Below are positions 10,061 through 23,483 of a stretch of DNA of 64,000 nucleotides, one piece after another. The stretch comes from Marsupella aquatica (lineage: Eukaryota; Marchantiophyta), in contig OZ316898.1 of assembly GCA_973895155.1 (NCBI GenBank), forward strand, positions 21,018,001-21,082,000, in the 5' to 3' direction. The notes beneath the pieces were generated by a model. The model made no database searches. It was not told where the DNA came from and saw only the letters and a list, made by a program, of their open reading frames with translations. The position numbers were made by a program, and so were the translations under genes. Each line of letters begins with the position of its first letter. Position 1 is the first letter of the stretch.

Positions 10061-13000
10061 TGTGACGCCGCCAGCACGGCAGTTAATGAGTGATTTGGTC
10101 TAATCCATGCTTAGCACGTGCGCTAAGGACATAGTAGTCTATAGTAATTAGCATAACGATACTAAAATAGGTAGTAATCACAACTAGGACATCATTAGTC
10201 AATAAGGAGCATTTACACTCGGGCTGGCGGTGGAGCGCCATTCGTACCACCGGATTACAGGCGTGGAGGGACATCCCATTGGATCCATATAACGACTCAA
10301 GGGGATGGCTCGCTGACACGCTCTAACCCGGACCCGCGGAGTGGCCATTACACTACAAGCGTGAAAGGATTGGCCTATCAAAAGGAGGAAGGGGCCATTC
10401 TCTAGCGAAGCACCAGCACTTCACCCATCGCGCCAGCTTCGATCCTAGCTTGCTCATTTGCTCCTTAGGCATCCACCGCCGTTCCCTATATGTCTGTCAT
10501 GATTATGTCTAGTTCTTCCCTTTGGTTTTGGCTTCAATTTCTATCCATCAGAAATCATCTAGCGAAGTTGTTGGCCGAGGTCAACCCGCGCCGGTATGAA
10601 ACTGAAAGGTAGTATGAACGACTCATTCGCCTAGCCGGGCACTCTCACTATAACGGCAATTTCAACCTCCCATTCCAGAGCAAGCTCTGTTGAGCCAATG
10701 AGATCTCCAAATACTTCTTCGACGGCCCAAAGTACGTCGGTTTCCAGGAAGCACTCATTTGGCTTCCGGACAAGGTCTTCACACTCCCGGGCACGATCGA
10801 CTTACAACAACACCACTTCAATCATGTCCCCGCCACAGTCCAGGCTTCCATAGACCATCAGTTTGGTACCGCAGCTACGGACGAGACATCTATCTTGACC
10901 TCACTTGGCTTCCCCTCAGACTTGCTGAACCTTATGGCACCTCCTCCAGCTACAACCATTGCTGACTCGTCGGTGCCCGCACCAACACCACCTCAGCCTC
11001 AGCCAAGCCGATCTCCACCACCAGTCGCACCACCCCTCTGGGTGCAATCCGTGGTAAACGCGGTGAACATCAGTTTAGAAGACGACGAAGCTCACCCTCC
11101 CCTGCACCGATGACCACGAGGGGCAAATCAACATGCGTTGGGCAACACGTTACCACCCGCACAAGCTTGGGTGGATAACACGGTGACAGTGGTAGCCCCA
11201 GCATCAGTGCTTACGGTGGTAGCGCTGCCGCTGCCCAATAGAGAGGACGGGAACAAGTCACCCCAGGAACCAGTCTCGGGGTAGGAAGAGAAAGAAACCC
11301 ATAGTTGTATTCTCCACCCCAAGCATGCATGCTACCTAAAGACCAGGCCAGCGCAATCAAGGTCGGGTTGGCAAAGGCCGGTCCCGGACCTAAGACTACG
11401 ATTACAGAGGACACCCCGTTACCCTCCACGGCTGTCGAGGAGAACCGCCCATCCCGTGCAAACCCAACCCCCTCTACCAACATATTTCAAGGGCTGGACG
11501 TCACCACTCTGACTCCCGCATGAGCTGAGGTCTGTCCTTGCCCAAACTTGGATGGGCATAGTCTGGAGTACTCGGAACTCTTTGCACCGGGCATGTATTT
11601 GAATGGGTTGTTGGGAGACTTCTCCCAACAAATTGCGTAGGATACCGGGGAGTACATGGCACGAAAGGTGGCCTGTTTCTTCAACCAGGAATTGGTTGCA
11701 ACCGTGCAAGCAGGGCATGCGCAGGCTGAGGCCGTGTCCCAAATCACATTCGGCCCCCCTACTCAATGAAAACTCGTCGTAGGTGCGGTTTTACGGAATG
11801 TGCTCGAGGGGCCATAGGTTTCGGGAAAATGCAACCTACAGGCTGTACGCGGTTAGTACCCGGCCGGGGACCTCAAACACCAAACTACAGGGCCCAAACT
11901 CTATCGCTCTGATTCCGGCTTACAAACTATTAAAAAAAGACTACATGAATTACCTATATCTGACAAAATTGCTACTCACGTTTCAAACGGAAGGAGCTTG
12001 TTTTTTTGCATATTAGTAATACCGTGCTTTTCTTGCATGATTGTTTATTGAATGTTTTTGGTGTTGCTCTATCATTCTCATTTTAGAAAACCTGAGATAA
12101 CCATGCAGCCGTAAGCCGCAGGCCACCTGCATAGGGCATAGAACGAGAGAAAGGGTTTTTTGGTTAAAACACGTGCTAACCAAAGGCCCGTAGTCTCCCA
12201 TAAAAGACTTGCTGTTCAAATTGAAGGATTCTAAAGGAAACCATATGACTATAATGTACCCAACTGTTTTATGCGGGCAAAAGAGAACTCTGGCGAAGAT
12301 AAAGAACGGACCGAGAAAAAATAAATTTCATGAGATGACGCCGGACTTTTTATGTCAGACAAGGCCCCGCCGGACTTTTTTTTGGACACCACAAAACCAA
12401 AATACTGTTCGACGAAGGCCGCCCGGTACTGTCAGACAAGGAGGAAAAACTCGCAAAAGTACGCAGAGGATAGAGCAGTATTGGCTTGAGTCTGCCCACT
12501 TGAAAGGCAAAGTGTCAGCAACTGCTTTGACCTCAGGTAGCGGCCACTAAAGATCAGGTGGCCAAAGCTAGGGCCCGGGCAGCCTTAGCAAAGCAAGCCG
12601 GAGCCAAAAAGGATGTTGAGATTGCACGGCTCCAAACCCAGATTGACGGTTTGAAGGGACAAGCCGTCATCTGGCAAAAGGATGTGGAGGAGGCCAACGC
12701 TTGGGCCTAGCGAGACACAACCGAGATAGACGTTCTGAAGGTGGAAGTGGCACGGATTCAAGGAGAAGCCACGAAGCAGGTCCAATTGGTGGACAAGCTG
12801 ACGAGCGACGCCCAGCAACTGGAAGAGGCATGCCAGAAATCCGCGGAGGAGATGGATGTGGCAAAGCAAGAGAACAAATCTCTGCTAGACCAGGTTCAGC
12901 TGCTCAAGCAAGACGCCAAGCAGAGATTAGAATCTTAGATAGCATAGATTTGAGCACGTGGTTGTTCCGGACCCCGGCTCTTAGCATTTAGTGCACCCCC

Positions 13001-13205
13001 TGGTAGAGGCAAGGGGGGATTCTAGTTTTAGAATTGGGTATCCGCAGGATGTGCGGGGAGTCCCGACCTTTGTGAGTGAAAAAACACCAAGGAGGGAGGG
13101 TATGACTAAGCTTGCTGGGCGAGTGCGGAGCCGGGATCCATTGTAGTGTACGCCTCTCTGCCATTGGGCCTGTTTACTCAAGAGAGTCAATCGTGTATGT
13201 GTGTG
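10061..13205 (+). mobile_element. Degenerate element E, possibly related to the A-D family
   Basis: The block starts with TGTGACGCC, close to the TGTGATGCC start of copies B, C and D. It contains decayed coding sequence: a Pro-rich stretch (10930-11060), a segment near 11600-11765 and a coiled-coil-rich segment at 12540-12938. This order (globular, Pro-rich, coiled coil) mirrors the family, but I do not see the FYLTP...FGLP signature, and no matching 3' end was found. The right limit is set only by the Gypsy repeat at 13206. Confidence 0.35.
12546..12938 (+). pseudogene. Coiled-coil fragment of element E
   Basis: Translation gives about 130 residues of heptad-like coil (LQTQIDGLKGQ, VARIQGEATKQVQLVDKL, QENKSLLDQVQLLKQDAKQ) with one in-frame stop near 12708. 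The composition resembles the coils of the A-D family protein but the sequence is clearly diverged. It ends at a TAG at 12936-12938 just before non-coding DNA. No function is assigned. Confidence 0.45.
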
Positions 13206-14860
13206 TAATACAGTACATTAGTTAGAAATGATAGAAAAATTATAAATTTTGAACTTTTTCTAACTCAAAAGTGCAATATAGTTACCTTTTGTAGCAATTT
13301 AGATCAACTAGACACTTTACCTAATGCTATGCTTCATTGGAGGCTATTGTTGTATTGGACAAGGATCGACAATATAAATCCTTGCTCTTTGCATGCTACC
13401 AAGAAGGAATATTGGACATCATTTGAGAAGTAATGCAGACTAGAAGATTCAAGAACCGGACTCCAAAACACTTCTTCAGCAATAATGAACTCTATATGCC
13501 TTTATGAAGATCAGTCGATCTCTGCAATTTTAGTTAAATAGTTAAAGTAGTTAGAAAAGTCTCATACTTTTCCAGGAGGTAGCCCTTACGTAGTAGAATC
13601 TACCCTGAAAGTCTAAACTCAAACCGACATGTGGTTTGAAAGTTAAAAATGTTTTTGTTTTGTTGTTTTCCAGCTTAGGCGCGAAAGCGTTTATGCGCTT
13701 ATGCGCCTATGAGCTTATGCGCGAATACGCCCAACACTTGGAAATTTTTCCAGTTTTTGTTTTCTGCAACATTTTTTAACACTTTTGCCTATTTTATTGA
13801 GTCCCTTAGGCACCTCAGAAAAGTCTCATATTTTGCTAGCATGAAGAATATACATCAGAAAACACTTTAGCAAAGTCTCACCTTTTTCTGAATTATCTGA
13901 GAAATTAAAATTAGGATATAACCCCTATTTATTAGTTTTGCCACAATTCCACTTACAATAGTTAACCCCTGGAACATCTTTTAGTTAGTTTTTTATTCCA
14001 GGGACATTCCACTGAACCTTAGGTACTTCTATAATACAATTTTGTTACTTTACTTTTGCCCATGACCCTTAAGATATAAAAGGGCATGTCCTTTCATTAT
14101 CTCTTTTCCCTTTGATTCCTGTTAGCCTATAGATAGTAGATCACATGTCATTCTTTGTGTGAAAAAATTTCATGAGCGTTGACTTGCAAGATTGCAACTT
14201 TGTTACCTCCACCTTGTAAAGAGAACTCCATTGCATATGAGTACTTAATAAAATGATTTTTTCCCCCCTTCAAGTCTAAATGGATGAGAAGTTTGGACCC
14301 TTGAAGTAAAATCATTGTGAATGTTAAATCATTGGTATATGTGGAAATAGATTCCTTGTTGGTGATGTTTCACATATTCCTTAGTTCTTGATGCATAGTT
14401 ATTGGCATTGCCTTGCTTGAGCACGAGATGCTAAGAAGGATTAATTTCCAATGACTTATGACTTCAAATTTGATGATGATGGTGTCTCTTATTCGTGACA
14501 CAAAGTACCGATTGGATACAGAATTGATTGATTACTAGTCTCCACTAAGTACCTTGGAAGGAAAAGTTGAGACATGTTGATGGCATTTTAGTGATCATCC
14601 TAGTAAAGTAATCATTTCCAGAAATGTTTCTTACGGATATACCATGACCTAAATCATATCAAATGAAGTTATGTTGAGGAGTCACCTTGGTTGTTTCCTA
14701 TCTCCCTCACCATACCTCAAGATTTTCATTGTGTTTTGTTAATTGATTCCATTTTGTTATTTTATTTACAATGTTAAGCAAACTTTCAAAACTATGCCTT
14801 GTTGAGCAACCATAGTAAAAGGCTCAAATCTGTATTTTTGTTATTCAATTAGATTCAAAG
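13206..14860 (+). repeat. Second Gypsy piece: accessory-ORF tail plus LTR, plus strand
   Basis: It starts TGTAATACAGTACATTAG, the reverse complement of the outer end of the Gypsy fragment at 7795. It continues through a decayed accessory-ORF C-terminus (13206-13530) into LTR-like sequence matching the reverse complement of 2600-3960, to about 14860. The GCGC ladder recurs at 13675-13735. Together with 2541-7795 it gives two oppositely oriented partial copies of one retroelement. Confidence 0.65.
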
Positions 14861-15191
14861 ATGTGCACAATAGTTCACTGAGAACACTTAATCCGAACAA
14901 CAGGCCAGAAGGCTGTCTACTCTAGATTGCGATGTGCCATGCAAGCTCAATCCTGAACCTGAGCCCGGCTCAGTCTAGATTGCAACGGCAAATTGGACTT
15001 GAACCAATCCCGTACTTGCCTTGCAAACTCAATCCTGAACTCAACCGCCTTCACTGCACTTCATTCTTGGGGGCACATACAGATCTCACACCTCCATTTC
15101 AGAATGGCAAGTTACGCATGCACAGTTGAATCGACTTCAAAGCTGGTACCAAGCCTAACGACGATCTACCCCAGACTGCAATGAGGCTCGG
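14861..15191. other. Unassigned flank of copy B
   Basis: No coding signal. It contains two similar stretches around 14935-15040 (GCAAGCTCAATCCTGAACC-like and GCAAACTCAATCCTGAAC-like). It may be part of an LTR that also supplies 19302-19771, with copy B inserted between, but this is not proven. Confidence 0.3.
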
Positions 15192-18100
15192 TGTGATGCC
15201 TAGCCAGGAATCACTAGGCCATATTAGGAGTAAAATAGGAGGGTATACAATAAACCATTAGTATAAGGGCAAAAAAACTGGGAAACCATAAACAATTAAG
15301 GGCATACATGGAACCAAAGCCGAGGCGCAAGAGGAGTAACGGGTACTAGGTCACGATTAGGGTTAAGGCACGTAACCCTGGCAGCTGCCGGTAATCGGTA
15401 CCAAGACATACAGTGCAGGCCGGAAGGAAGGGGGGGTAAGGCAAGGCAACCCAGGAGTGACAGCTCACATTCACACCTTGAGCAAGCAGAAGCCAATGAC
15501 TATCAGCTGCAAAGGAGAACATGGGGGGGCATAAGCAGCTACTGAGCAATGCCAGAGAAGGGAATGAGCGATATCAATCAAGCAACACATTTTTGGGGAT
15601 GCTTGTTTAAACGGGCAAGTGAGTACGTCGGGACTTACGAGGAGGAAGAATCAGGAAGAGTAGCCTGCGAGCGACAGGAGCTTGCTCGACTGTGGGAACT
15701 ATAGAAGACGGCCTTCTTAGGAGGAGAATTCATCAAGGCTGAATTCTTGTGGACACCTACTGGCGACAAGCTTTACAACCTTCTAATTCAAGACAATAGA
15801 ATTGTCGGCATTTGGCAAGCCATCAACAATTGCAACGACAAACATCGGGACCTGAAAGGTTGCACGGCGGCGTGGACAAAAGCAATAGTGTTGGGAGAAT
15901 CTTCCGGTGCGGCTGAAATGAAGAGGAAGATGGCCAACAATGAAGAAAACACACCACCCAAGAGGACAAGGTTGGCAGTATCAAGGAAGCCGGCCGAACA
16001 GGGGAGGCAAAGAGAGGAGGAAGCCAAGGAACAAGAAGTCGACCCAGTCAATGTCATCCCTACCCGAGATGACACTTGGAAGGGATGGGCGGCAATAATA
16101 CCACTGGCTGTGCAACTACATTTTGCACGAGAAGAGGATGCATGCTTTACAACCATGCAGACCAAGAAGTACTAGGGCTTCATGGCCGGATCAGGCTTGG
16201 AGACCCTTTGTAAGACTGTCATGGCTGAAAAAGGAAGTGCCAAAATTGGACTTACTGGAATTTGTGGGATCATGGGACCACGAGACTAGCTCCACAAAGA
16301 TCTATAGAAGGGACTTCTATCTCACCTCCAACGTGATTGCCGAAGTGTTTGGCTTGCCGATGGGCAACAAGGCTAAGGTAGAAGCCCGGAAGAACTTGCC
16401 GGACAAGGAGTTTAGATCGTTCCCCGGGCCGTCAACAAAGAATGGCTTTCTCCGAAGCACCTGCACCAACCCGCATATTGGAGAAATGATTGATTTCCTA
16501 CGGGTAACAATGCATTGCAAAGTCTGGCCAAGGCCGGAGATTGGCAAGGCAAAGGTTTACCTGGCAGAGAGGCCAGACCCAAGCCGGGATTACAATGGGT
16601 ACCTCCTCAACCAACTCAAAAAGATATTGAGGGAGGAATAGCAGGTGATTAGCCAAGGGAGCGTGTCCCGGCTTGGTTATCACATGTTGTTGTTATGCCG
16701 GTATGCCCGGAGTCAAATCTTTGCCCCGATCCTTTCCCTACAGGCTAGAGCACCAGAAGAGGAATCAAAACCAAGGCCGGCAGCAAAGCAGTCCGACCCG
16801 CCTGACAGCCCCATGATAGCTCAGGTCTTCCGACAGGTGCCGGCAACCGGGCCGATGCAACAACCGGCCATGCAGAGCCTCCTACACATACTGAAGAAAG
16901 AGAAGGCGGCTCTAGCACCAGAGGCAGTTAGTAGCAACGGGCACCAGAAGAACCGCTAGAGGAGAACCCATGGTCTGGGCCATAAAAAGAAGCAAAAAAC
17001 AAGCCAGGGGTACGGATGTATGTAGGAGCCTCTAGTGAAGAATCAGAGGAACTGGGACCCAGGGTTCCCAGTCCTGAAAAGGAGTGCGGCAATCAGGTGC
17101 GGGAGTCGGGAGGGCAAGCCGCACGCATGTATAATCCTTGCCAAGAGGCCGGGTTTACAGCTAGTCCTAGAGAGGACAAGCAGGCACCAGGACGCCCAGA
17201 GGCCAGGGAATACATGGGGGAATACCATGAGGACTTGGGTTACGGGTCGGATCGCTCGGTACCAGGGTGCGGACCTGCGGCCATTTTATCCCCAAACTAC
17301 CAAGAGTGGTCGGTGGGGATCCACAACAGGTGGGGAGCCCGGAGTCTCCCCCATCGGACGTACCTCCACCAATTTTTGACGGGAGACAACAGGCCGATCA
17401 TAAGTTGCAGCAACAATTCAGTGACCTGGAGGAAGCAACCCTAGCCAAGGAGAAGGATTTGCTAGGCGGTGGATGGCCGGAGGACATTCGGCGACTTGCA
17501 GGGACTCAAGCCGGGCCTTTGCCCACATTTGAGGAGATATGGAGGGTGGCTTGGGAAAGAAGGCCACGTTGGGAGATGCCAACATCTCCTAACCACTCCA
17601 CCTATGCACGTTCCAGAGCCCTGGAGTATGGGAGGATGTGCGGGCTACTCGCCCTCGACATCTTTGGGGTAGAATTGGAGACAGGGCCTTTCGTTCATAA
17701 GGAGATGTTGGAGAAAAGCTGATTGGAGGACGCACTGGCCTTGGAGAGGATGAAGAAGGAGCTAGTCATCCGACGACTAAAAGAGAAGGAAGCCGAGGCT
17801 GGAGAGTTAAAGGTGGCCAAGCAGGCCTAGGACTATCATGCAGGGGCAACTAGCCCAGACTCAAGAAGACTTGACCGAAGCCCTCAAGGAGAAGGAGAAG
17901 TGGAAGCAAGAGGTGAAGAAGGTAGAGGCTTGCAACAGAGCCATAACCGAGGCCCAAAAGAAGGAGCGGGCATTGAAGGATGAGATCAAAGAATGTTGCA
18001 AGGCCCTTCATCAAAAACAAGCCAAACTTGATGAGACCCACTGGGGCATCGACAAGTTGAAGGGAGACCTGGAAGACCTGTCGCCCAACTTTCAAGCCGA

Positions 18101-19301
18101 GCTGCGGAAGAAGGATGACATGCTCGATCAAACCTACAACAAAATGAATAAGATCAAGTTTGATGTCGTCCATGAGCTCAACGCAGAGCTAAAGGCAACC
18201 CAAGAGGAGAGGGCGGCCTTACGGAAGGAGTTGGACGAGAACCTAGCAGAGTTGGAGCAAGCCCGTGGGGATTTAGACAAAACCCTGGTGGAGTTGGAGG
18301 ACGCCACCCAAAAGATGGAGAATCTGCAAAGGCGGGCGAACAACCAAACTGAGCGGTTGAGGAAGCAGTCCGAGGAGCTAAATCGGCTGGCCGCAACAAG
18401 TGGACCCCCGATAGCGGCAACAGGGTTGCAGGGCGTGGTACTAACCAAGCAACAAGTCATGGTATCCTCACCCTTGCCGGAAGTAAGTGGCAAGGGGAAG
18501 GCACCAGCTGCTTGGGTGGGGAAGGACAAAAAGCGGAAGCCTTCTGGGTCAGGGAGCCATACCGTTTGTCAGGCCACCGTGGCTGAGGTGGAGAGCATGG
18601 CACCAGCCTTATGCAAGGTTGTGGCCGTCAAGGAAGCAGTCCGGGAGGTAGGCCAAGAAGACCAGTTGGGGGAGGCCATGACAGGCATCGACCCAAGGTT
18701 GCCAACCATTGATCCGCATCAACCACAACCTTGGGAGGACGAGACAACCCGACTCATAGAACAAGCCTATGAGGAGGACCACTATGGCAAGGTAGCCGAT
18801 GCCGGGAAGGAGAGTAGAGGAGCTGCAGGGGTGGGACCCCCACAGACAGAAGCCGGGCAGACAGAAGCCGGGGTGGTGGAAGCCGGACAGGCAGAAGCCG
18901 ATGAAGCCTCGGCCAAAGGAGGGCAAGCATTGAGGCCTTAGTTCAACTAAGGAGAGAAAGTAAGTTTAGAAGCAGGGAGAGTTGGATGTGTTGAGCTAAG
19001 AGGGCTCTTAGCGGCTACCCAAGCTGATTGGGCATCATTTTGGGGGCGGAATCCAAACATACCTGAAGGAAGACTAATAGGAGAGATGGAAGTGAGGCCT
19101 AGAAATAAGCCGAGTACATATCTCATGACCCGATGAAGGATCTGTCCAGTATATGTGGTTAAAACGTTAGTACAATAGTGAGAGGAAAGCAGCGTCCCAT
19201 GCCGATAAACCTTGGAATCGGCCTTGGCAAGCGAGAAACCGGTGGGAATCGGCTTGCTCAGGGAGGGTTCTTGGGTTTAGAGAGGCATGGGTCGCGCCAC
19301 G
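15192..19301 (+). mobile_element. Copy B of the TGTGATGCC...CCACA element
   Basis: It begins TGTGATGCCTAGCC and ends with the conserved terminal block (GGCATGGGTCGCGCCACG). Flanks CTCGG (15187-15191) and CCCGG (19302-19306) agree at four of five bases, consistent with an aged 5-bp target duplication. Length is 4110 bp. The 5' end can fold a GCCTAG/CTAGGC stem (15198-15203 with 15214-15219). The 3' region keeps the conserved block at about 18970-19160 and the terminal inverted pair. Confidence 0.75.
15308..18941 (+). pseudogene. Copy B element protein, decayed
   Basis: It starts at the ATGGAACC shared with copies C and D. All family blocks are present: the N-terminal module (to about 15850), a Lys/Arg-rich nuclear-localisation-like stretch (15915-16010), the PMD-like region with FYLTSNVIAEVFGLPMGNK (16310-16700), the linker, the WPEDIRRL/MCGLLALDIFG domain (17470-17690), the coiled coil (17720-18400), a basic KKRKPSG patch near 18530 and a tail with repeated EAG units (18840-18900). 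Stops and frameshifts interrupt it (for example near 16172, 16639, 16957, 17720 and 17828). The C-terminal 367 codons (17838-18941) remain open. Confidence 0.85.
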
Positions 19302-19771
19302 CCCGGCCTCACGCTTGCCCTGCAAGCTCAGCTCTGGCCATAAATCCCTTAGTGCTCTCTACCAGACAAAGGCCAGGACTCCCCATGGATCATGTAGCCT
19401 TGCCAGACTAAACTGTAAATGCTCCTCTTCCTGCCCCTCAATCAATTTCTCAACCTCCCTAATGTGCTCACCGCAAATCAAATTGAAATCCTCCCCACAA
19501 TTTACAATCACCAATACATCACCTATCACCAAGGCTTTGTATCAAGGGAAAAGAACCCAGTTGTGTTGCCTACTAGAAAGAGCCACAATCCAGCCTGCAA
19601 ACCTAGCCAACTGTTGTTGTGAAACGTGGCTGATTACTCCCTGAGTAATAGCACAACCAAGCTCTCCCTAGCACACAACTTCCAAGCCTAGCCTTCCTTG
19701 CACAGAGCTCCTCCCTGTTGCTCAGTCTACGTGAGATCACACAACTGAAGTCCCCCCCCGCCTCTATATAT
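19302..19771. other. Pre-insertion flank left of the CACTA element
   Basis: Non-coding DNA, C-rich at its right end, finishing with CCTCTATATAT immediately before CACTAG. The TATA-like end and its partner to the right of the CACTA element (CTCTATATA around 53055) suggest the CACTA may have landed in a promoter-like or LTR sequence. No ORF is supported. Confidence 0.3.
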
Positions 19772-20598
19772 CACTAGAAGAAAATAGGGCCCTTTATGAC
19801 CAATCACCCAATGACGGAGATGAATAAATGACCAAAATTTTTAATGACACAAAAAGAATGACAGGGGAATGACTGTCCACAATGACCAATAGACTGAAAT
19901 GACAAAATGTTAATTTTTTTGTCATTTTGTATAATGTCTGTAATGACTGATGCGACCAAAATGGCCCAATTTCCCTAAATGGTCAATTTAGACACATGTC
20001 TTAAATGATGCAATTAATAACAACAATGATAAATCAGTGTTTACCAACATTATAGTCACTCTAGACAATGATTGAAATGACCAAAAATCTATTTGGGTCA
20101 TTTTGGACAACGGTGATAAATGACAAAAAATGTATTACCGTCATTTAAACCAATGGTGTTAAATGACAAAATATATGGTCAATCTGAAAATGAGAATATA
20201 TCAGTGTTTACAACAACATATTGTCATTATGTACTTCTCCCATAAATGACTAACTCTAGGGTCAATCTTGAAATTAGGACATATCAATGTTTACAAGAAC
20301 ATACCATCATTATGGACTTCTCTCATAAATGACTAACTCCAGAGTCAATCTTGAAATTAGGATATATCGGTGTTTACAACAACATACTGTCTTTATGGAC
20401 TTGTCGCATAAATGACTAAATATAGGGTCAATCTAAAAATCACGATATATCAATGTTTACAATGACATACAGTCATTATGGACTTATTGCATAAATGACT
20501 ACTTATATAGTCATTAAAGAACCCAAGAGATATAAAGATTAAAATACTCAATAGTCATTCCAGACACCGGTCATAATTGTAGAGTCATTGATATAGTT
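19772..20598. repeat. CACTA 5' terminus and subterminal motif array
   Basis: After the CACTAG terminus, AATGACC, GTCATT and AATGACAAAA motifs recur in both orientations. CACTA transposase accessory proteins bind short subterminal repeats in other plants; here the repeated core is TCATT/AATGA. No ORF of note. Confidence 0.7.
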
Positions 20599-23483
20599 GA
20601 TAACCCTTCCACTAAGTGCGGGACACAATACTCATCATTGTCCTCCCACTGGTTGTGGCATTAGCAATTTGAACACATGTCTTGCATCTACTTTAGGCAT
20701 GATGCACCTAGCTTTGGGAAAATCTCTCCCAAGTCATACACCTTTGGAGTGATTTTCCAGAAGTGTCACCATATATAGATGCGCGCATACTATCGTATCG
20801 AAAGGCAAATGAAACCTTTTTGTCTCTCCAAGAAGTAGGGCAATACCAATGGAAGGTTGTCATCCTTTGTTGTAATTGTGTCATGTTTGTGCTAGTGTTT
20901 GGATGGGGAATATTTTAATTGTAAATAAATAGTGATGGGGCATTCAAGGAGCTAGTGTAATCTTTATTGGGTCATTTCTAAAAACATTTGCATCACAAAT
21001 ACCAATGACTACAGTAGGGTCATTAAATTTGTCATATGGACTATCATATAAGTCAAGCGACTGGACTTGTGGCCATTTGTGTGGTCCCTCATGCAGTCAT
21101 TAAACACAATCACAAATGACCAGTTTGGGGCTAGGGGCTGGAGGTGGGCCCTAGAGTGCCATGGGGCCCCACATAGAGGTGAGAACCCCTCCACTGGGTG
21201 TGGGACACTATACTCATCATTGTCCAACCACTAGTTGCAGCATTAGCAATTTGAACACATTTCTTTGCATTTACTTAAGGCATGATGCACCTTTGGGGAA
21301 ATCACTCCCAAGTCGTATGACTTTGGAGTGATTTGCCAAAAGTGTCACCATGCATGCATACCATCACATCCAAAGGCAAATAAAAGTTGGTTTTTGGTTC
21401 TCCAAAAGGTAGTGCTGCACCAATGGAATGGGCAGGGGAGTTGTGCTTCTCAGTATGGTGTGGGTGCGGGTTTAGGGAAGAGGAATATTCCAATATTGCA
21501 AGGAATCTAAAGCTGGCTCTAGTTGGAGGTACTAGGGCCTTTATTGGGTCATATGTGAGCAATGGCCCGTCATAAATGCCAATGACTAAAAGTAGGGTCA
21601 TTAAAACTATCATATGGAGAGTCATATCAGTCTAATGACTGGATTTGTGGTCATTTGAGGGGTCCCTTATGCAGTCATTAAGGAAAAGCACAAATAACCA
21701 ATTTGGGGCTAGGGGCTTGAGGTGGGCCTTAGAGTGCCATGGGGCCCCACATAGAGGTGAGAACCCCTCCACTGGGTGCGGGACACTATACTCATCATTG
21801 TCCAACCACTAGTTGCGACATAAACACTTTGGACACATGTTTTTGCGTTTACTTGAGGCATGATGCATCTTTGGGGAAATCACTCCCAAGTCGTACGACT
21901 TTGGAGTGATTTGCCAAAAGTGCAACCATGGATGTATACCATCACATCTAAAGGCAAATAAAACCTATTTTTTGGCTCTCCAAGAGGTAGTGCTGCACCA
22001 ATGGAATGGGCAGGGGAGCCGTGCTTCTCTGCATGGTGTGGGTGCGGGATTAGGGTATAGGAATATTCCAACCTTGCAAGGAATCTAAAGCTGGCTCTCT
22101 TTGGAGGTACTAGGGCCTTTATTGGGTCATATGTGAGCAATTGCCCGTCATAAATGCCAATTACTACAAGAAAGGTCATTAAAATGGTCACATTGGATGT
22201 CATATAAGCGGAATGACCTGAATTATTGTCATTTGAGGGGTCCCTCATGCAGTCATTAAGGAAAAGCACAAATGACCAGTTTGACACTAGGGGCTGGAGG
22301 TGGGCCCTAGAGTGCCATGTGGCCCCACATAGAGGTGAGAACCCCTCCACTGGATGCGGGACACTATACTCATCATTGTCCAACCACTAGTTGCAGCATT
22401 AGCAATTTGAACACATTTCTTTGCATTTACTTAAGGCATGATGCACCTTTGGGGAAATCACTCCCAAGTTGTACGACTTTGGAGTGATTTGCCAAAAGTG
22501 TCAAATGGGCGCATACCATCACATCCAAAGGCAAATAAAAGTTGTTTTTTGGTTCTCCAAGAGGTAGTGTTGCACCAATGGAATGGGCAAGGGAGCCGTG
22601 CTTCCTTGTATGGTGTGGGTGCGGGTTTAGAGAAGAGGAATATTCAAAACTTCCAAGGAATCTAAAGCGGGCTCTCTTTGGAGGTACTATGGCCCCCATT
22701 GGGTCATTTTTGCGCAAAGTTGTGTCATAAGTGCCAATGACTACAAATAGGGTCATTGAAATTGTCATATAGGATGTCATATAAGTCAAATGACTGGATT
22801 TGTTGTCATTTGAAGGGTCCCTAGTGCAGTCATTGAAGACAAGCCTGAATGACCAATTTGGGGCTAAGGGCTGGAGGTCGACGCTAGAGTGCCATGTAGG
22901 CCACATAGAGCTCGCAACCCCTCCACTACGTGCCAAATACTATATTTACGATTCTCCAACCACTAGTTGCATCATTAGCACTTTGGTCTCATTTTTGTGT
23001 TTACTTAAGGGATGATACAATCTTGGGGAAATCACTCCCAAGTCATACGACTTTGGAGTGATTTGCCAAAAGTGTCACCATTGATGCATACCATCCTATC
23101 CAAAGGGAAATGAAGCCATTTTTTGTCTCTACAAGAAGTAGCACAACACCAATGGAAGACTATCATCCTTCCATGTAATTGTGTCATGTTTGTGCCTTTG
23201 TTTGGATGGGGAATATTCTATTTTGCAAATGAATAGTGATGGGGCAATGAAGGATGTAGTGTAATCTTTATTGGGTCATTTTTAGACAAATTTGTGTCAT
23301 AATGCCAATGACTACAAGTAGAGTCATTAAAACTGTCATATGGTATGTCATATAAGTCAAGTGACTAGACTTGTGGTCATTTGTGTGGTCCCCCATGCAG
23401 TCATTAAACAGAAGCACAAATGACCAGTTTGGGGCTAGGGGCTGAAGGTGGGCCCTAGAGTGCCATGTGGCCCCACATAGAGG
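20599..23483. repeat. Five tandem ~578-bp subterminal units
   Basis: Units start at 20599, 21181, 21759, 22337 and 22913 (spacings 582, 578, 578, 576) and the last ends near 23483. Each opens with a GAGAACCCCTCCACT-like sequence and carries a CACTCCCAAGTCGTACGACTTTGGAGTG-type inverted motif. It then has a CACCAATGGAATGG segment, a cluster of GTCATT/AATGAC motifs and a GGCCCCACATAGAGG end. Short ORFs here are by-products of the repeat. Confidence 0.85.
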
